A DNA stretch of 64,000 nucleotides from Scytalidium lignicola (lineage: Eukaryota; Ascomycota; Leotiomycetes). The position numbers and the translations under genes were made by a program. The notes under the pieces were generated by a model. It searched no databases. It worked only from the letters and a program-made list of their open reading frames with translations, and was not told the origin of the DNA. The stretch covers positions 1 to 64,000 of the forward strand of contig NCSJ02000049.1 of the NCBI GenBank assembly GCA_002812745.2, written 5' to 3'. Position 1 is the stretch's first letter, and every line of letters starts with the position of its first letter. Shown here one piece after another: positions 62,301 through 64,000 of this stretch.

Positions 62301-63043
62301 TGGTCCTTGTACTTCAACCCTATCTTCCTCCAAATACGCTGGACGAGATCCAATCAGCCGCCATTCTCAAACAGTACCACCAACGACTAACTAGCATGAA
62401 GCTATTCAATGAAGCAGCTATGCTACGAAACCTCTGCGTCCCTCTCTACCCTTCGATCTTTGGAGTTGCTCAGGAAAAAGTTACGGTAGGCTATTTCTGC
62501 ACCGATTGCCAAAAGCCTCTTGAGAACGATCCCCTGATTCCAGGATCTGAATGGTTCTGTCCACGTTGCCGTCAAGCAATCGATGGCTGCGCTGTCTGTC
62601 GGCATCGGGAGATTGATGGTGATCTAGGCTATGATGACATCTCAGCTGAATCCGTTGTCTGGTGGCTATGTCCTGGCTGTGGACATGGTGGGCACACAGT
62701 CTGTATGCAGGCATGGCACGCTGGGCCAGAGTTACAAGAAGGAAGCAAGCATTCTGGTGGTAGCTGTCCTCTCGAAGGGTGTCTGCACCCCTGCTTACCA
62801 GGTTCCTGGAGGGACCAAATGACTGAAGAGAGACAAGCATTAAAACAGAAGGAGCTAGATAGGCTGGTAAGAGAAAGCAATTCTCGACAGGGATCAAATC
62901 GAAGTTCGAAAGGCGTAAGGCGTGATGCCAAGGAAGTCAATCAGAGCAAGGCTGTGGAGGGTGTTAGGGTTGCTTTAGGTGTCAGCGGCGCACAGTATAC
63001 TAGCGTTGAGAGGAAACGATCTGTGAAAGGTAGGTCTACATAA
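59396..63043 (+). CDS. RTC1: Rtc1/Sea2 (WDR24 homologue), SEACAT/GATOR2 subunit
   Basis: This is a subunit of the vacuole-associated SEA complex (GATOR2 in animals) that activates TORC1 in response to amino acids. It is a single exon of 1215 aa. A WD40 propeller covers roughly residues 60-420, with WSPADGTEFACSTDSGVIQKW, WHPDGDHLVSGGLDQHVHVW and LLSASHDGTVKSYD. A middle alpha-helical part follows (about 500-600: MAIGHLPSSPKQATYHHLSN, YRLARTWRLLGYTMNLLL). Next is a long charged, disordered Ser/Pro/Lys-rich insert. The C-terminus has a RING-like zinc domain at about 1030-1140 (CTDCQKPL, WFCPRCRQAIDGCAVCR, CPGCGHGGHTVCMQAW). The ATG at 59396 is the first in frame. A three-codon uORF precedes it. 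The gene is convergent with the XLF-like gene. Confidence 0.94.
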   Translation: MMNKGKIMRKLLGQPLDNEILDSSSVDSPQLRPSASQNTVFSADAPIASLDRSPDGQHAVLAGPKVFKTIRIEGSSISQDIDLRAVLSSFATSNDVSAGSADQLNIKTVKWSHSTLDTTIITGCSNGRIIIYDLNRIGEGLEVARILDHSRQVHKLAINPNKCNWLLSASHDGTVKSYDIRTPPVNGRSGPTFRTWQTFKCNADAVRDVQWSPADGTEFACSTDSGVIQKWDFRKPTAPILKFAAHQSPCFSIEWHPDGDHLVSGGLDQHVHVWDFSKKAERGQKPKWSFATPAPVSSVSWRPACWSATAHGYRGAELAVCYDDSNPGKSQNSSVQIWDLARPTMPFKEIHQWDSSPTDLLWNSKDLLWTVDRDGFFTQTDVAFAPRVLDRRSLSTTAFSSRGDALMLLEERQAPQRLRPSVSPPEVTTSYAHSPNGQLLSVSQSDSEEDVVGSFLGLRRTRDHRRRHSARLNQGISSTPPTVLSFTEHKAMPLEDAIKVTGIFKSQQVMAIGHLPSSPKQATYHHLSNHYLECISRDIYPPVKNQQINLRLITILESFGVTAQAVGHYRLARTWRLLGYTMNLLLVRRAEYHRKARLEQDKQLANGDRQNGKEKAKQKEKDHEKEAEKEGEGQKKSTSHTTLDRGEETPRKFPVSTTPIDSPIHRAARAIISEELESTSNVATPLVRPVIDSVVEKTAEAIRTPLIEQDEFSLPPPVVSKVYTPIPITRSESPEKVAPIVGGYDFYGIESSPPGTDFVVPHRKLPLTLSYPRKHDNPSRMQVARHDSNESFQMFSSSVESTTTKFGPASAGESYSEPNQSRKSSDANASSWESTYHSNLRRELSSVDSSTTGHNQSVDVGSTPSLGGQKPKKFNGKAENKPSPPTFNIQEASEPLGDNTATVHKPPRSSKKDMPAPEKKSTNPEIIEEDFLPWDDDPEFMPTPIDPCKIVPQSISFEALSGSLNASIMVLVLQPYLPPNTLDEIQSAAILKQYHQRLTSMKLFNEAAMLRNLCVPLYPSIFGVAQEKVTVGYFCTDCQKPLENDPLIPGSEWFCPRCRQAIDGCAVCRHREIDGDLGYDDISAESVVWWLCPGCGHGGHTVCMQAWHAGPELQEGSKHSGGSCPLEGCLHPCLPGSWRDQMTEERQALKQKELDRLVRESNSRQGSNRSSKGVRRDAKEVNQSKAVEGVRVALGVSGAQYTSVERKRSVKGRST

Positions 63044-63355
63044 TACTAAGCTCAAGGTTGGCTATGGATATAGCCGAGAAAGAGAGGATAAGTATTTTGT
63101 ATTTTGTCTGGCGTTCGGGATAATACCCAGTGGATAGAGGTGCAGTACATTACGGCGTTCAGGGCGGCAGGGCTTGCATAATGATAAATGTGTATATTAC
63201 GAATGGGGGCTATTGTATACTTAACACAATCATATACTTTCTAATATAACCAAATTTTCCATATCCTCATAAATATTCCGAACGTAAAAGAGAGTCGCGA
63301 GAAATACACTTTCCTCGAGCCCTTGGAACGTAATGTCAACATCAAACTTTACATC
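63044..63355. other. short convergent intergenic region
   Basis: 312 bp holds the 3' ends of RTC1 and the XLF-like gene. It is AT-rich and no gene is recognised. Confidence 0.7.
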
Positions 63356-64000
63356 TCAAAACTTCCTCTTCTTCTTCGCTGGTGCTTTTGCCTTTTGCTC
63401 CAGCTCCCTTTTCAACTGCTCACGCTTCCTATTAGCTCTTTCTTCAGATGTCTCTCTAGGAGGCGTCGGCTCCTTCACGTCAGGCGTCTTCTCCTTCGAC
63501 ACCGTCCTTCTTCCCCTGGTATCATCGTCGGCTATCTGGTCTCCATCACCGACATTGCCACCATCATCATGAATCCTTTGACTACTAGTTGCTCCTCCTC
63601 GACTTTGGCCTATAGCGCCAAGCCTCGTCTTCTTTTTCGGTGCTGCTGATTTAGCTGGCGGTTCGGGTTCTGCTTCCATTTCTGCTTCAGGAGGTTGTTC
63701 TTGTTCTTGCTCAGGTTCAGGTTCGGGAGTAGGATCTTTCTTCTTTACACCAATCTTACCAAGGGTGGAGCGCTTGGGCTTCGCTGGTGATTCTTTTTCT
63801 TTTAATGGTGGTGGTGTTGGTGTCTTCTGTTTTGGTGGAGGTGAGGGTGATTTCCGAGGTGGCAATGCTTCTTTCTCTTCGTCATCTTCAGTGGTGCTCT
63901 CATCTTGCATTGGTTTGTGCTCTGGAGCTGGAGAGGGGGGTTTTCGGGCAGATGTTGCTGCCTTTCTAGTACCGACGCCGCCTAATGTTCCTCCTTTGGC
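63356..64000 (-). CDS. C-terminal part of an XLF/Nej1-like non-homologous end-joining protein (partial)
   Basis: The frame is open to the window edge, so only the last 214 residues are visible and the globular head domain lies outside. The visible part is disordered and rich in Pro, Glu and Lys. It contains three LGxxG-type repeats (GGTLGGVG, STLGKIG, TRLGAIG) and a basic C-terminus ending APAKKKRKF. Fungal XLF-family proteins, as I remember them, end in this way, with a Lys-rich tail and terminal Phe that in XLF binds Ku. In NHEJ the protein works with ligase IV-XRCC4 (Dnl4-Lif1). Without the head domain the assignment is tentative; another nuclear protein with a basic tail is possible. Confidence 0.6.
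   Translation of the reverse strand, partial: AKGGTLGGVGTRKAATSARKPPSPAPEHKPMQDESTTEDDEEKEALPPRKSPSPPPKQKTPTPPPLKEKESPAKPKRSTLGKIGVKKKDPTPEPEPEQEQEQPPEAEMEAEPEPPAKSAAPKKKTRLGAIGQSRGGATSSQRIHDDGGNVGDGDQIADDDTRGRRTVSKEKTPDVKEPTPPRETSEERANRKREQLKRELEQKAKAPAKKKRKF

Overview
The window looks like the nuclear genome of a filamentous ascomycete (Pezizomycotina). The coding genes have short GT-AG introns, mostly 49-90 nt, and the set includes Zn2Cys6 regulators, secreted fungal enzymes (glutaminase A family, GH5 exo-glucanase) and a fungal phosphoketolase. A small CCxRC cysteine protein, of a kind I remember from Leotiomycetes, hints at that class; this is recall only. Fifteen single 'n' bases occur, each next to a homopolymer. 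One of them lies inside a coding exon (APT1), where it can be shown to be a surplus base.

Layout: 1-2653 is a repeat-rich promoter region, followed by a phosphoketolase (+). 5.2-13.2 kb is an AT-rich, gene-poor accessory stretch with two small cysteine-motif loci in opposite orientation (7.9 kb and 13.1 kb) around relics of a superfamily 1 helicase. 13.9-17.8 kb carries a polytopic membrane protein (-) and adenine phosphoribosyltransferase (-). 21.8-26.4 kb carries a Rae1/Gle2-like WD40 protein (+) convergent with a Zn2Cys6 regulator (-). 29.6-41.0 kb is the densest block: glutaminase A (+), an ER mannosidase-like Mnl1/EDEM protein (-), the karyopherin Kap120/importin-11 (-) and a medium-chain oxidoreductase (+); the last two share a 270-bp divergent promoter. 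42.1-46.9 kb has a GH5 exo-beta-1,3-glucanase (+) and a Leu3-like regulator (+). After 5.7 kb without a clear gene comes a Myb/SANT-like protein (52.6-54.1 kb). Another 5.3-kb gap holds HET-domain relics. The window ends with the GATOR2/SEA subunit Rtc1/WDR24 (+) and the C-terminal part of an XLF/Nej1-like end-joining protein (-), which runs off the edge.

The genes do not form one pathway. Housekeeping functions (nucleotide salvage, nuclear transport, mRNA export, ER quality control, TORC1 signalling, DNA repair) are interspersed with nutrient acquisition (glutaminase, glucanase, phosphoketolase, two regulators). I found no secondary-metabolite cluster, CRISPR array, rRNA, convincing tRNA or intact transposon. 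The most useful observations are the apparent one-base deletion at the phosphoketolase start, the surplus 'n' in APT1, the paired cysteine-motif loci around a dead helicase, and the TACTGTA-rich region at the left edge.
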